From a virus: 64,000 nucleotides of DNA. Within the stretch, counting starts at the first letter, position 1. Each line of letters begins with the position of its first letter. A model generated the notes under the pieces. That model worked only from the letters and a program-made list of their open reading frames with translations, searched no databases and was not told the DNA's origin. The stretch spans positions 1 to 64,000 of IMG/VR virus record IMGVR_UViG_3300039098_000035; one strand, given 5' to 3'. The position numbers and the translations under genes were made by a program. This document shows positions 7,270-14,209 of the stretch, one piece after another.

Positions 7270-7454
7270 ACTATAAAGACATTTCCCAAGCTACCCAGCT
7301 ATCATTATCTACAGTGAAGAGGTTCTTTTCCCCCAAAGGGAACCCTTCACTGAAGACAGCTATCAAAATAGCTGCACACTTTAACATCACTCTAAACGCA
7401 GTCAATGAGCTGCGTAACATTATCATCACTAAGAAGGAGGAAGATAATGAATAG
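7257..7454 (+). CDS. small HTH DNA-binding protein
   Basis: A 65-residue protein with a lambda-repressor-like helix-turn-helix: YKDISQATQLSLSTVKRFF followed by SLKTAIKIAAHFNITLNAV. This is the Cro/XRE pattern, and almost the whole protein is the DNA-binding unit. It overlaps the end of the HNH gene and starts after AAGGAGGTAAC. It probably regulates phage transcription; target sites are unknown. Confidence 0.85.
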   Translation: MYTLNYKDISQATQLSLSTVKRFFSPKGNPSLKTAIKIAAHFNITLNAVNELRNIIITKKEEDNE

Positions 7455-7578
7455 GATACAACTACATGATTCACTAATGGACATCATAACTATTATGTCC
7501 AAAGGAAATCCAGGTGCTGTCAATTGTATTATGAAGGCAGAGGTACACCATTTATACTCGGTGATGCCTCATGAATAA
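7447..7578 (+). CDS. 43-aa hypothetical protein
   Basis: The ATG follows AAGGAGGAAGATA, an excellent ribosome site, and overlaps the HTH gene by a few codons. The 43 residues (MNRIQLHDSLMDIITIM...) look helical. Its stop overlaps the next start. Confidence 0.7.
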   Translation: MNRIQLHDSLMDIITIMSKGNPGAVNCIMKAEVHHLYSVMPHE

Positions 7579-7795
7579 AGTTATAAATGATTTATTAAAT
7601 GAACTTGAAGATACAGGAAGCATAAAAAAATTAATCCCTGCATTATTATCACTAAAAAAGCACATCAACGCACAGCAAGATAAATTGGATAGGATAGAGG
7701 GAATGATATTTAGTGATAAACCAATGTCTTATCGTTTAGCATTAACAAAGGAAATACTAAAGGAGGAAGATAATGCGTTATCTACAAAAGATTAA
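7571..7795 (+). CDS. hypothetical helical protein, 74 aa
   Basis: An all-helical, charged protein (MNKVINDLLNELEDTGSIKK, later HINAQQDKLDRIEGM) with a possible short coiled coil. It overlaps the 43-aa gene by 8 bases and couples to the next gene by TAATG. Function unknown. Confidence 0.82.
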   Translation: MNKVINDLLNELEDTGSIKKLIPALLSLKKHINAQQDKLDRIEGMIFSDKPMSYRLALTKEILKEEDNALSTKD

Positions 7796-8046
7796 TGTTT
7801 GATGCTATGATAACAGTTCTTCGTACTGTGTACCATCAAACACAAAAACCAATGGAAGATCGTGTACCTCGTGCACGTGTTCTTATTGAGCTACTCGATG
7901 CCGTTAACCACATTTCCATGTACATGAAAGATGAACTTAACCAAGGTTCACATCCTAACTACGCTCGTGAAAAATTATTAGCTGCAAAGCAACGCCTTGA
8001 CTGGGCATACAAGGAGGTACTCCATGTTACAGACAGTACTAGCTAA
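7795..8046 (+). CDS. hypothetical helical protein, 83 aa
   Basis: Starts at the ATG sharing an A with the previous stop (TAATG); a second ATG five codons in is possible. It is a predicted helical bundle (RVLIELLDAVNHISMYM, then LLAAKQRLDWAY). No recognised family. Confidence 0.78.
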   Translation: MFDAMITVLRTVYHQTQKPMEDRVPRARVLIELLDAVNHISMYMKDELNQGSHPNYAREKLLAAKQRLDWAYKEVLHVTDSTS

Positions 8047-8278
8047 GATTGATAAACATCTTGGTACTAACATTCCCTTTAATATCCAAGGCAACACTGT
8101 GATTCATGGTAAAGATACCTTCATTGTCAAGCCAGGACACATGGACGAATTTCTACGCATACGTCTCGCTAAGTACACCTTACTGCTTGAAAATATTGAG
8201 AATAAAAATTCCAATATTGGCATCTTCTTACAAAAATGGAATGCCCTTTCCTTAGAAAGTAGACAACACTATGATTAA
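8024..8278 (+). CDS. hypothetical protein, 84 aa
   Basis: The ATG at 8024 follows AAGGAGGTACTCC and is chosen over an upstream TTG. The protein begins MLQTVLAKIDKHLG, has a beta turn (FNIQGNTVIHGKDTFIVKPG), then helices. Unknown function. Confidence 0.8.
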   Translation: MLQTVLAKIDKHLGTNIPFNIQGNTVIHGKDTFIVKPGHMDEFLRIRLAKYTLLLENIENKNSNIGIFLQKWNALSLESRQHYD

Positions 8279-8432
8279 ATACCTTGTATCCACAATCATA
8301 GTGGTTGTTGCTTTCGTAGCCATATACTTTGTAGCCACTACTCCCATAGGATTTACTATCTTTATAATTACACTTTGTGTACTTATATTCATATTGTTAG
8401 TTCTTCTAGTAAAGCTGGTTATCTATGGCTAG
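8271..8432 (+). CDS. 53-aa membrane protein, two TM segments
   Basis: After MIKYLVST the sequence is almost wholly hydrophobic, with a break at ATTPIG that divides two membrane helices. It overlaps the previous gene (TATGATTAA) and the next (ATGGCTAG). It has the size of a small inner-membrane or holin-like peptide, but no motif identifies it as a holin. Confidence 0.72.
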   Translation: MIKYLVSTIIVVVAFVAIYFVATTPIGFTIFIITLCVLIFILLVLLVKLVIYG

Positions 8433-8559
8433 TCCTGGACGTACCATCCGTAGAAAACAAGAGCGTAAACAAAAAGCAATTCATAAGAAACAACAGCAAG
8501 CTCGTAAACAAATCATCAACAATCTAACTAAGAAGGAGAAAGAACATGCGATTAAATGA
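8425..8559 (+). CDS. 44-aa very basic protein
   Basis: The frame encodes 44 residues, about 40% Lys, Arg and Gln (RRKQERKQKAIHKKQQQARK). It overlaps the membrane-protein gene by 8 bases and the next by 14. Such a polycation probably binds nucleic acid. Not recognised. Confidence 0.65.
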   Translation: MASPGRTIRRKQERKQKAIHKKQQQARKQIINNLTKKEKEHAIK

Positions 8560-9127
8560 ATACTTTAAAGCAAAAGGCTCAATATCTAACATAGTATTTT
8601 GCCGTGTACCTAAAGGTCTTACATACATAGCAGACGGTAACGTTTATGTGTATGAAGGTAACCTTCATGTACGTATCAAACGTACTGATGGTGTTGGTAA
8701 CCCTTATCCTGCACCTCTTAAAGACTTTCAAATATATCTACGAGAGAAATACATTCCTACTATTACTAACTTTTACTACAGTAAGAAGCAACATACTTTA
8801 CATGTTGTTACTAAGAAGCATGATAAAGATATACGTACAAGCGTAAAGAAATCAGACAACGATAGTGATGATATTCAATATGCCTTTCTGTACGCTATGA
8901 ATATGCATACACTTCATATCACATCATCACAATTAAAGAAACGTATCGATGATGCTTTAGTACCTTTTAAAATAAGAGAGAAGAAACGTATCATATCACG
9001 TCCCTTTCAAACAAACGTTAGTAAAGAAATTGTAATGCTTATCTTAACACACATGTTAGTTAAACACATTGGTAAAGAAAAATTTCTTACATTATATAAA
9101 CAAGCAGTACTTGCCTATGATAAATAG
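8546..9127 (+). CDS. hypothetical protein, 193 aa
   Basis: The ATG follows AAGAAGGAGAAAGAAC. The N-terminal 90 residues are beta-rich (GLTYIADGNVYVYEGNLHVR). The C-terminal part is helical and basic, with KIREKKRIISRPF and a final helix, VSKEIVMLILTHMLVKHIG. No catalytic motif is visible; function unknown. Confidence 0.85.
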   Translation: MRLNEYFKAKGSISNIVFCRVPKGLTYIADGNVYVYEGNLHVRIKRTDGVGNPYPAPLKDFQIYLREKYIPTITNFYYSKKQHTLHVVTKKHDKDIRTSVKKSDNDSDDIQYAFLYAMNMHTLHITSSQLKKRIDDALVPFKIREKKRIISRPFQTNVSKEIVMLILTHMLVKHIGKEKFLTLYKQAVLAYDK

Positions 9128-9371
9128 TAAACAAGATATGGAAGTATCTAGATTGCTAGGTAACATAGCTAAAGAAAGATCAGCACCACCTCGAAGGTGT
9201 TCTACTACATTCGGAGACAAAGTAATCCGAGCAGCTGTATCCCAGCTAAATAAAAACAAACGCGCTTATGTATTCTACCACTATCAAATAGAAACAATTA
9301 AAAAGAAGTTATCATTTGATATAATAGTAGAAGATATGGGCAGCGAAGTCTACCAACTAAGGAGAAAATGA
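9117..9371 (+). CDS. hypothetical protein, 84 aa
   Basis: The ATG at 9117 overlaps the previous stop (ATGATAAATAG). Residues include SAPPRRCSTTFGDKVIRAAV and a basic amphipathic helix. It precedes another gene with an ATGATGG overlap. Not recognised. Confidence 0.78.
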   Translation: MINSKQDMEVSRLLGNIAKERSAPPRRCSTTFGDKVIRAAVSQLNKNKRAYVFYHYQIETIKKKLSFDIIVEDMGSEVYQLRRK

Positions 9372-9802
9372 TGGACAAAATAAAAGCACTACAAGAAAAC
9401 ATAATTAAAATTAATGCAATGATTGAAACTAATAAGGTAGCACATCAAAAAGCAATGGCACCTTATGAATTACAGGCAACAAATTTATTAAACAATCTAC
9501 GAGAAGTTAAAGAAAAAATTAGTACTGAAAAAATATATCTTAAGCTACGTACCTTAACCTATGTAAATGAAATACTATCTATCGAAGGCAATAAACATAT
9601 CATAGTATCTTCACGTATCAATCGTATTGTATTGCAACAACGTAATGTATGGGATGGTAAAGCATATGTTGCAATATACGCAGCTATCATTGATTACAAT
9701 CCTAAAGGTACAGCAAGAACAGAACGTTTAAGCATTGATATAGGACATAATAAAATAATGGCTGATGCAAATTTAGAACACATCACTAAACTATTATTAT
9801 GA
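9368..9802 (+). CDS. coiled-coil hypothetical protein, 144 aa
   Basis: The first 70 residues form a likely coiled coil (IKALQENIIKINAMIETNK, then LLNNLREVKEKISTEKIYL). A beta-rich half follows (HIIVSSRINRIVLQQ; AYVAIYAAIIDYNP). Its start overlaps the previous stop, with GGAG upstream. Function unknown. Confidence 0.83.
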   Translation: MMDKIKALQENIIKINAMIETNKVAHQKAMAPYELQATNLLNNLREVKEKISTEKIYLKLRTLTYVNEILSIEGNKHIIVSSRINRIVLQQRNVWDGKAYVAIYAAIIDYNPKGTARTERLSIDIGHNKIMADANLEHITKLLL

Positions 9803-9993
9803 CAGGCTTCTATCCCCCGATACCAAAAAAATATAGCATAATGTATACTAAAGGTACCTATGCCATAGTTCGTATACGTGATTACACATCTGAAGAAGGA
9901 CCACATGTCAAACAAATAACTGCTGAACGCCACAGCAATGATGCTCGCCGACAATGTGCCTTGATGAATGAAGCAAATAGAACAAACTCTTAA
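9799..9993 (+). CDS. hypothetical protein, 64 aa
   Basis: Coupled to the previous gene by ATGA. A short beta-hairpin protein (YSIMYTKGTYAIVRIRDYT) with a basic helix at its end (AERHSNDARRQCALMNEA). The pattern resembles small phage proteins of unknown role. Confidence 0.75.
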   Translation: MTGFYPPIPKKYSIMYTKGTYAIVRIRDYTSEEGPHVKQITAERHSNDARRQCALMNEANRTNS

Positions 9994-10207
9994 AGCAATG
10001 CGTACTAATAAGGTACAGAGTATGATCGTATTAGTTATTGGATTACTTTCAAGTATCTTAAGCTTATCTTCTGTATACTTTCTACTAACGTACCTTAGTG
10101 TACTATGCTTTACATTATACATCTTATATTTTAAATGGCGTGAACAAAAATTAAATCAACAGCTATCATACTATGTAGCTATGCTAGCAAAGGAGGAGGA
10201 ACAATGA
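9968..10207 (+). CDS. small membrane protein, 79 aa
   Basis: Two hydrophobic helices (MIVLVIGLLSSILSLSSVYF and LLTYLSVLCFTLYILYF) are flanked by basic residues. The C-terminal tail is charged and soluble. It overlaps its upstream neighbour by 26 bases. Probably an inner-membrane protein; function unknown. Confidence 0.77.
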   Translation: MKQIEQTLKAMRTNKVQSMIVLVIGLLSSILSLSSVYFLLTYLSVLCFTLYILYFKWREQKLNQQLSYYVAMLAKEEEQ

Positions 10208-10836
10208 AGTATCCAAGATTAGACTTCTGTGAATCACAGTACTATGAGAATGACATAGGTATTACTATGGCAGAGCTTGAAGATCATTGCTCTATGAGCA
10301 CTAGCTCTATACATATTACAGATAGAAAAGCTTTACTTGAAGCCTTTGAACTCTGTGTTACATATCCTTTTCAAACAGACATGGCTAATGACATGTCATT
10401 AATGGATTATCAAACTATTAGAGAAAGATATTTACGTGCAAACATGGACGATGTTATTAAAAATTTAATTACACTGTGCCATATAGAATCAAGAGCTTAT
10501 GAACTGCCTGTACGTAGTGCTAAAGGAATACTTACAAAAATATTTGGAGATACCCACGGCTATGGAGATTTCTATCAACGCTTTGTAGCATTAAAAGATT
10601 TTAAAATTATTTTAAAAGATCACACTAGTTTTATAGCTATGCTTAGAACTATTTTAACAACGCCTCAACAAAAGGTATTGTTTATGGATGATGCTGCACA
10701 TGCGGCTAAGCAAAAAACTGAACGCATTATACACCTAAAGAAACAATTAATACAAGCAAACCAAAAAATAATATCTGGTACTAGTGAAGTAACTAACATT
10801 ACTAGATTGTTAAAAGAGTTAGGAGAATCTGTATGA
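10204..10836 (+). CDS. hypothetical protein, 210 aa
   Basis: Starts after AAGGAGGAGGAACA-type sequence with an ATGA overlap. Predicted largely helical, with a possible coiled coil near the end (AAKQKTERIIHLKKQLIQ). No conserved catalytic motif is seen. It directly precedes and overlaps the radical-SAM gene, so the two may work together. Confidence 0.85.
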   Translation: MKYPRLDFCESQYYENDIGITMAELEDHCSMSTSSIHITDRKALLEAFELCVTYPFQTDMANDMSLMDYQTIRERYLRANMDDVIKNLITLCHIESRAYELPVRSAKGILTKIFGDTHGYGDFYQRFVALKDFKIILKDHTSFIAMLRTILTTPQQKVLFMDDAAHAAKQKTERIIHLKKQLIQANQKIISGTSEVTNITRLLKELGESV

Positions 10837-11579
10837 ACATACAAGTAGCACTACCACACATGGTAACTTGTGTATACAACTGTAAGTTCTGTTGCAATAC
10901 AATGCACACCCAGTTCAAAGGACATAGACTACCTGCTGTACTGTATGCTACTAAACTTGCAGAGTTTTTAAAGAAACAACCTCGACCTCTTACTATCGTA
11001 TTAACAGGAGAGAACGAACCATTACAATCATTAGAATATGTCCTTGCTGTTCTTACATTTGTACCTGATGATGTTACAGTTGAGCTAACATTAAAAGGAT
11101 ATAAATTAAAACAATTTCTTAAAGATTTTAAAACAAGTAAACGTGTTGACTTAATCAACTTCAGTGTATCATCAACAGGTAAGACATCATACTCTGAAAT
11201 GTATGATAAACAATTAGCCTTAGCACAGCTATGTAAACAACAAGGCATTACTACTCGCTTTACATTTCTAATGACTAAACTATTATCACCTCATATGGTA
11301 CGTCATGCAACACGTAGTAAATGGATAGATCAAATCACATTAAAAAAATTACAAGGCAGTACACCATACATTAAAAAGAATGCTAATGAATATACTGCTT
11401 CAGTAATTACAGAAGATGCAACTAATATCATGCCTGGTAAACGTTTCACTACATTACAGTATAATAATCAAGAGATATGGATAGACAGAGACTGTCAAGA
11501 CGGTGACTATCTTATCTTTAGACCTGATGGAAATGTATACATTACATGGACATCAAAGGTACCATTTGAGTTTTTATAG
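10833..11579 (+). CDS. radical SAM family enzyme
   Basis: A 248-residue protein with the iron-sulfur motif C13-V-Y-N-C17-K-F-C20 (CxxxCxxC) near the N-terminus. The strand LTIVLTGENEPL (about 54-64) is the place of the SAM-binding GGE motif. The remainder alternates helices and strands (DDVTVELTLKGYKLKQFL; VDLINFSVSSTGK), as expected of a partial TIM barrel. These proteins use a [4Fe-4S] cluster and S-adenosylmethionine to make a 5'-deoxyadenosyl radical. The length resembles QueE- or NrdG-like members, but no QueC/QueD or NrdD partner is visible, so the substrate is open. The ATG follows TTAGGAG and overlaps the upstream stop. Confidence 0.85.
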   Translation: MNIQVALPHMVTCVYNCKFCCNTMHTQFKGHRLPAVLYATKLAEFLKKQPRPLTIVLTGENEPLQSLEYVLAVLTFVPDDVTVELTLKGYKLKQFLKDFKTSKRVDLINFSVSSTGKTSYSEMYDKQLALAQLCKQQGITTRFTFLMTKLLSPHMVRHATRSKWIDQITLKKLQGSTPYIKKNANEYTASVITEDATNIMPGKRFTTLQYNNQEIWIDRDCQDGDYLIFRPDGNVYITWTSKVPFEFL

Positions 11580-11913
11580 ATTCAACGAGCCTAGTCCAGA
11601 AGCGTATATAATACGCTGTTATAATCAAGAACCATGTGCTATACATGTACATGGTATATCAGGCGATATTGATAAATGGACAGGACCTACATATAAAACA
11701 GAAGCTAATGCATATATTAATGCGTACATATGGTTACGCAAAAAACAAGCTGATGAATTGCACGCTCTTGAACTTGTCATGGCACGTAAAGGCATCGAAG
11801 GATATCCTAGTAATAATAACTTATTTCTAAAACGTCATCCTGAATTACGATCAAAACAACATCAAGAATTGTATAAAGAAATCCAACTTGGATTAAAGGA
11901 GAGACGTAAATGA
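11566..11913 (+). CDS. hypothetical protein, about 115 aa
   Basis: Start uncertain. I favour TTG at 11566, six bases after AAAGG, overlapping the radical-SAM stop by 14 bases; ATGs at 11527 and 11533 would lengthen the overlap. The protein has an N-terminal beta region (AYIIRCYNQEPCAIHVHG), then a helical, basic C-terminus (RHPELRSKQHQELYKEIQLG). Not recognised. Confidence 0.72.
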   Translation: MSFYRFNEPSPEAYIIRCYNQEPCAIHVHGISGDIDKWTGPTYKTEANAYINAYIWLRKKQADELHALELVMARKGIEGYPSNNNLFLKRHPELRSKQHQELYKEIQLGLKERRK

Positions 11914-12107
11914 ACGATCATGAATTAATCCATGAAGCCATGCGTCTAGCAGATAGACATAACTACATAGATGTAAGAGATATCTCAGCTAAGATAGCAG
12001 CTAACATAATGCACGGGTATTCTAACCATGCATATATCATGAGACAAGTAACTAATCTGCGTACATTAGCAGATGACTTGCTAAAATTTAAGAAGAAGGT
12101 GAAGTAA
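11910..12107 (+). CDS. hypothetical helical protein, 65 aa
   Basis: Coupled by ATGA, with GGAGAGACGTAA upstream. All-helical and histidine-rich at the start (MNDHELIHEAMRLADRHNY), basic at the end (LLKFKKKVK). Unknown. Confidence 0.78.
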   Translation: MNDHELIHEAMRLADRHNYIDVRDISAKIAANIMHGYSNHAYIMRQVTNLRTLADDLLKFKKKVK

Positions 12108-12109
12108 CA

Positions 12110-12487
12110 ATGAAAAAATTATTATTATTATTAATTGTACTATCGTTTACATTAGTGGGATGTGATGCTGCTGATACAGCAACACACAACCTAAAGGACC
12201 AAGCAGATAACTTCGGTTTACTCCGAAGAATCATAGTCTTTCACGGTGTAACAGGTGAAGTAACTATGGAAATTGAAGGATACTGTAGCATAACTGATCA
12301 AACTACTCAACTTGAAGTAGTATGTGAAGTAGGTAGAGATAAGTATTATATAAATTATGTACGCTTAGGTGATAATACTGAATACTTAGTAGAACAATTA
12401 GAACCTATTACTGTTAGCACTTACCATTATGTACGTAGGATCCGGCCACAGACAGCGATACCTGATATCGTTATAGACATAGAATAA
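12110..12487 (+). CDS. phage beta-sandwich lipoprotein
   Basis: A 125-residue protein with signal peptide MKKLLLLLIVLSFTLVGC and lipobox LVGC (Cys18). The mature part follows the phage beta-sandwich lipoprotein family closely: RIIVFHGVTGEVTMEIEG, a C..I pair, LEVVCEVG, then DNTEYLVEQLEP and STYHYVRRIRPQTAIPD. These proteins are exported and membrane-anchored during infection, and their job is not settled; superinfection exclusion is one possibility. It is followed by a short gene overlapping as TAATG. Confidence 0.85.
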   Translation: MKKLLLLLIVLSFTLVGCDAADTATHNLKDQADNFGLLRRIIVFHGVTGEVTMEIEGYCSITDQTTQLEVVCEVGRDKYYINYVRLGDNTEYLVEQLEPITVSTYHYVRRIRPQTAIPDIVIDIE

Positions 12488-12657
12488 TGTATGAAGTAAT
12501 TATTATTAAAGCACCTCGTACTGTACTCATATGTAACAAGGAACATCTATCACGTGTCCTTGAATTACTTAAACCTAATGCTCATGCTATGGTAGAGCGT
12601 ATTGAAATGTGTGAAAATGTATACGACTGTAGACAAGTCACACCAACAGTGATATAA
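12487..12657 (+). CDS. 56-aa hypothetical protein
   Basis: Coupled to the lipoprotein stop by TAATG. It encodes 56 residues starting MYEVIIIKAPRTVLIC, an alternating strand-helix pattern with three cysteines in its second half and first strand (C16, C42, C48). It is the last gene before the structured noncoding locus; its end overlaps the promoter there. Confidence 0.7.
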   Translation: MYEVIIIKAPRTVLICNKEHLSRVLELLKPNAHAMVERIEMCENVYDCRQVTPTVI

Positions 12658-12658
12658 T
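12630..12658 (+). promoter_or_regulatory. extended -10 sigma-A promoter for noncoding locus
   Basis: TAGACA (12630-12635), a 17-base spacer, and TATAAT (12653-12658) preceded by TGA form a near-consensus host-type promoter. It should start RNA near 12664-12666, just where coding ends and the structured region begins. Confidence 0.75.
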
Positions 12659-12663
12659 TAAAT

Positions 12664-13186
12664 TAGTAATACATCCTTTAGATGTTTACGCAACTGAACC
12701 CCCGTTAAGAGCGGCAGTATAGGGAGGAGACAATACTTACATTGTGCCCGACATTCCAATCTACGAGCATTGATTGGGTGTCACTGTATGTGTTCGGACA
12801 TTGATTAAAAAATTGCGCAGATGTCTGAGCATGTACAGTGACATGAACCTAAGAACCCATGTCGCACTTATCCCTTACATAGCATGGTGGATAGAATTGT
12901 GTAACGATAAAACGATACGCTATAGACCTATTCACACATCCCCTTCCTTAGGGTCATCGAGAGGTGGCCCTTCCTACTAACACACAGATGTATAAGACAG
13001 CAGAGCCGGCAGCTCAAGCCGCAGGATTACCGCACCACAGCAGAGTGGATTCCATTCCTATGATAGAGCAGCATCTGTTTATTATAACCATCATGGTGGT
13101 ATCGGATGTAGTTCCGATAAAGGTATATAACATGTGGTTATATACCTTCCACCATTAATATATGCCCACACATGTGGGTTATTTTT
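12664..13186 (+). ncRNA. candidate large structured noncoding RNA, about 520 nt
   Basis: The stretch has no supported gene, its own promoter at the 5' end and a terminator-like hairpin at the 3' end. Many stems can be read directly. TGTCACTGTA pairs with TACAGTGACA (10 bp, near 12779 and 12835) and encloses CGGACAT/ATGTCTG. Others include CCAATC/GATTGG, ACAAT/ATTGT, AGGGTCA/TGGCCCT, ATCGGA/TCCGAT and a perfect 12-bp AAGGTATATAAC/GTTATATACCTT (13120-13148). It lacks RNase P, tmRNA or group I intron hallmarks that I could find. Size and phage setting resemble the ornate large RNAs ROOL and GOLLD, but I cannot confirm either. It could also be a very long leader of the 13205 gene. Confidence 0.6.
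13165..13186 (+). terminator. terminator-like hairpin at end of noncoding locus
   Basis: CCCACA and TGTGGG form a compact stem followed by TTATTTTTAT. The T-tract is interrupted, so termination may be partial, letting some transcripts reach the gene at 13205. Confidence 0.6.
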
Positions 13187-13204
13187 ATATACTAAGGAGG
13201 TATG

Positions 13205-13438
13205 ATGAAACATAAATGTATCACTTCACCGAAGATTCAATTAGTATGGACGTGTGCTTACCGCTCATGTGCTGAAATAATTACGCACCAATTAACAGAG
13301 AAAGCAGAGATTGGTTATGATGTGCTCATGTTGTGTGAACAACACTTTAATACATGGAAAAAAGCGCATCCCAAAATAAAATTAGAGGAGGAAACAGATG
13401 TTAAATCAAGTAGTATTAGTAGGTCGTCTAGTCTATGA
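13205..13438 (+). CDS. hypothetical possible zinc-binding protein, 77 aa
   Basis: Two ATGs follow AAGGAGGT; the second, at 13205, has the better spacing. The protein has WTCAYRSCAE and later LCEQHFNTW, giving two cysteines plus a C-x-x-H pair that could bind one zinc. The serine-rich tail overlaps the SSB gene by 41 bases. Probably a small zinc-ribbon-like protein; function unknown. Confidence 0.75.
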   Translation: MKHKCITSPKIQLVWTCAYRSCAEIITHQLTEKAEIGYDVLMLCEQHFNTWKKAHPKIKLEEETDVKSSSISRSSSL

Positions 13439-13736
13439 CCCTGTAATTAAAACACTAGATGACGGTAGAAAAGTTATGAAGATCACCCTTGCAATTAAGC
13501 GAGGTTATAAGAACGCAGAAACAAATGAGTATGATACAGACTTTATAGTTTGTACACTATGGGAAGGCATTGCAGAAAGTACAGTTGAATACTGTAAAAA
13601 GGGTGCAACAATAGGTGTTAAAGCACGCCTTGCTCAAAGATATTTTAAGTATGGAGATAACAAAACATTCAGCTATCCTGAAATCGTTGCTGAAAAAATT
13701 ACATTCATCAACACTAAGAATAATTATGACGATTGA
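13398..13736 (+). CDS. ssb: single-stranded DNA-binding protein
   Basis: A 112-residue OB-fold SSB. The start MLNQVVLVGRLVYDP, the strand KVMKITLAIKRGY, the core TDFIVCTLWEGIAES and GATIGVKARL follow the bacterial SSB pattern. The protein stops at KNNYDD, so the long acidic tail and its hydrophobic tip, which recruit other replication proteins, are missing. A separate gene (18369) carries such a tip. It would coat single-stranded DNA during replication; in N4 an SSB also activates the virion RNA polymerase, so a link to the giant polymerase is possible. GGAGGAAACAG precedes the ATG. Confidence 0.93.
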   Translation: MLNQVVLVGRLVYDPVIKTLDDGRKVMKITLAIKRGYKNAETNEYDTDFIVCTLWEGIAESTVEYCKKGATIGVKARLAQRYFKYGDNKTFSYPEIVAEKITFINTKNNYDD

Positions 13737-13914
13737 TGAGGTAATTACACGCCTTCAACAAGTACCTAAAGATACCCCTATCTATACCATAGGCACTCTC
13801 TTCTTTGTAACAGGTACAGATCGTGACTATGTAACTACTGCAAAATCTATACCTGATTTTTTAAAAACTCATCACATTAAAACACTTGACAATTATGCCA
13901 AGGTGTTGAAATGA
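13726..13914 (+). CDS. 62-aa hypothetical protein
   Basis: The ATG overlaps the end of ssb by 11 bases. The protein begins MTIDEVITRLQQVPKDTPIY, a helix then beta strands, and ends NYAKVLK. No ribosome site is obvious, so it is probably coupled to ssb. Unknown. Confidence 0.72.
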   Translation: MTIDEVITRLQQVPKDTPIYTIGTLFFVTGTDRDYVTTAKSIPDFLKTHHIKTLDNYAKVLK

Positions 13915-14183
13915 AACGTAAACATTGGCAAGGATATGGTACTGTCCAAGCTAAAGTAATACTGCGTACCTCTAGGAAACTAATGATTAGTGTACTAGGT
14001 TCACATGAATGCGGATTAACATTCCATAATCCTGATAACTATAGACTAGCCCAATGGCTAGGTACTAAAGGACTTGGTAGATTTAAAGCTTCAGATGTTG
14101 CAGCATATACAGTAGAAGAAATGTCTACTGATGAAGTAATGTACACCATTATACTAAAACAAAGGGCTACCGTACCATGGTAG
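13911..14183 (+). CDS. hypothetical protein, 90 aa
   Basis: ATGA coupling to the previous gene. A basic, mixed alpha/beta protein (MKRKHWQGYGTVQAKVILRT; TFHNPDNYRLAQWLGTKGLG). Its last codons lie within a 7-bp hairpin. Not recognised. Confidence 0.8.
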   Translation: MKRKHWQGYGTVQAKVILRTSRKLMISVLGSHECGLTFHNPDNYRLAQWLGTKGLGRFKASDVAAYTVEEMSTDEVMYTIILKQRATVPW

Positions 14184-14185
14184 CC
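14165..14185 (+). promoter_or_regulatory. hairpin at gene end, no T-tract
   Basis: GGCTACC and GGTAGCC form a 7-bp stem with a 7-base loop spanning the stop codon of the 90-aa gene. No T-run follows, so it may slow 3' decay or mark RNA processing rather than terminate. Confidence 0.5.
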
Positions 14186-14209
14186 TTAATAACTTAAGGA
14201 GAATAAACT

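Noticed and set aside
7773-7802. A 9-residue leader peptide after AAGGAGGAAGATA
   Set aside because: The frame is too short to judge; the same ribosome site may serve the gene starting at 7795 by coupling.
12664-13186. RNase P RNA, tmRNA, group I intron or tRNA in the noncoding locus
   Set aside because: I found no GAGGAAAGTCC-type P4 core, no tRNA-like end with GGTTCRA, and no intron P/Q/R/S elements.
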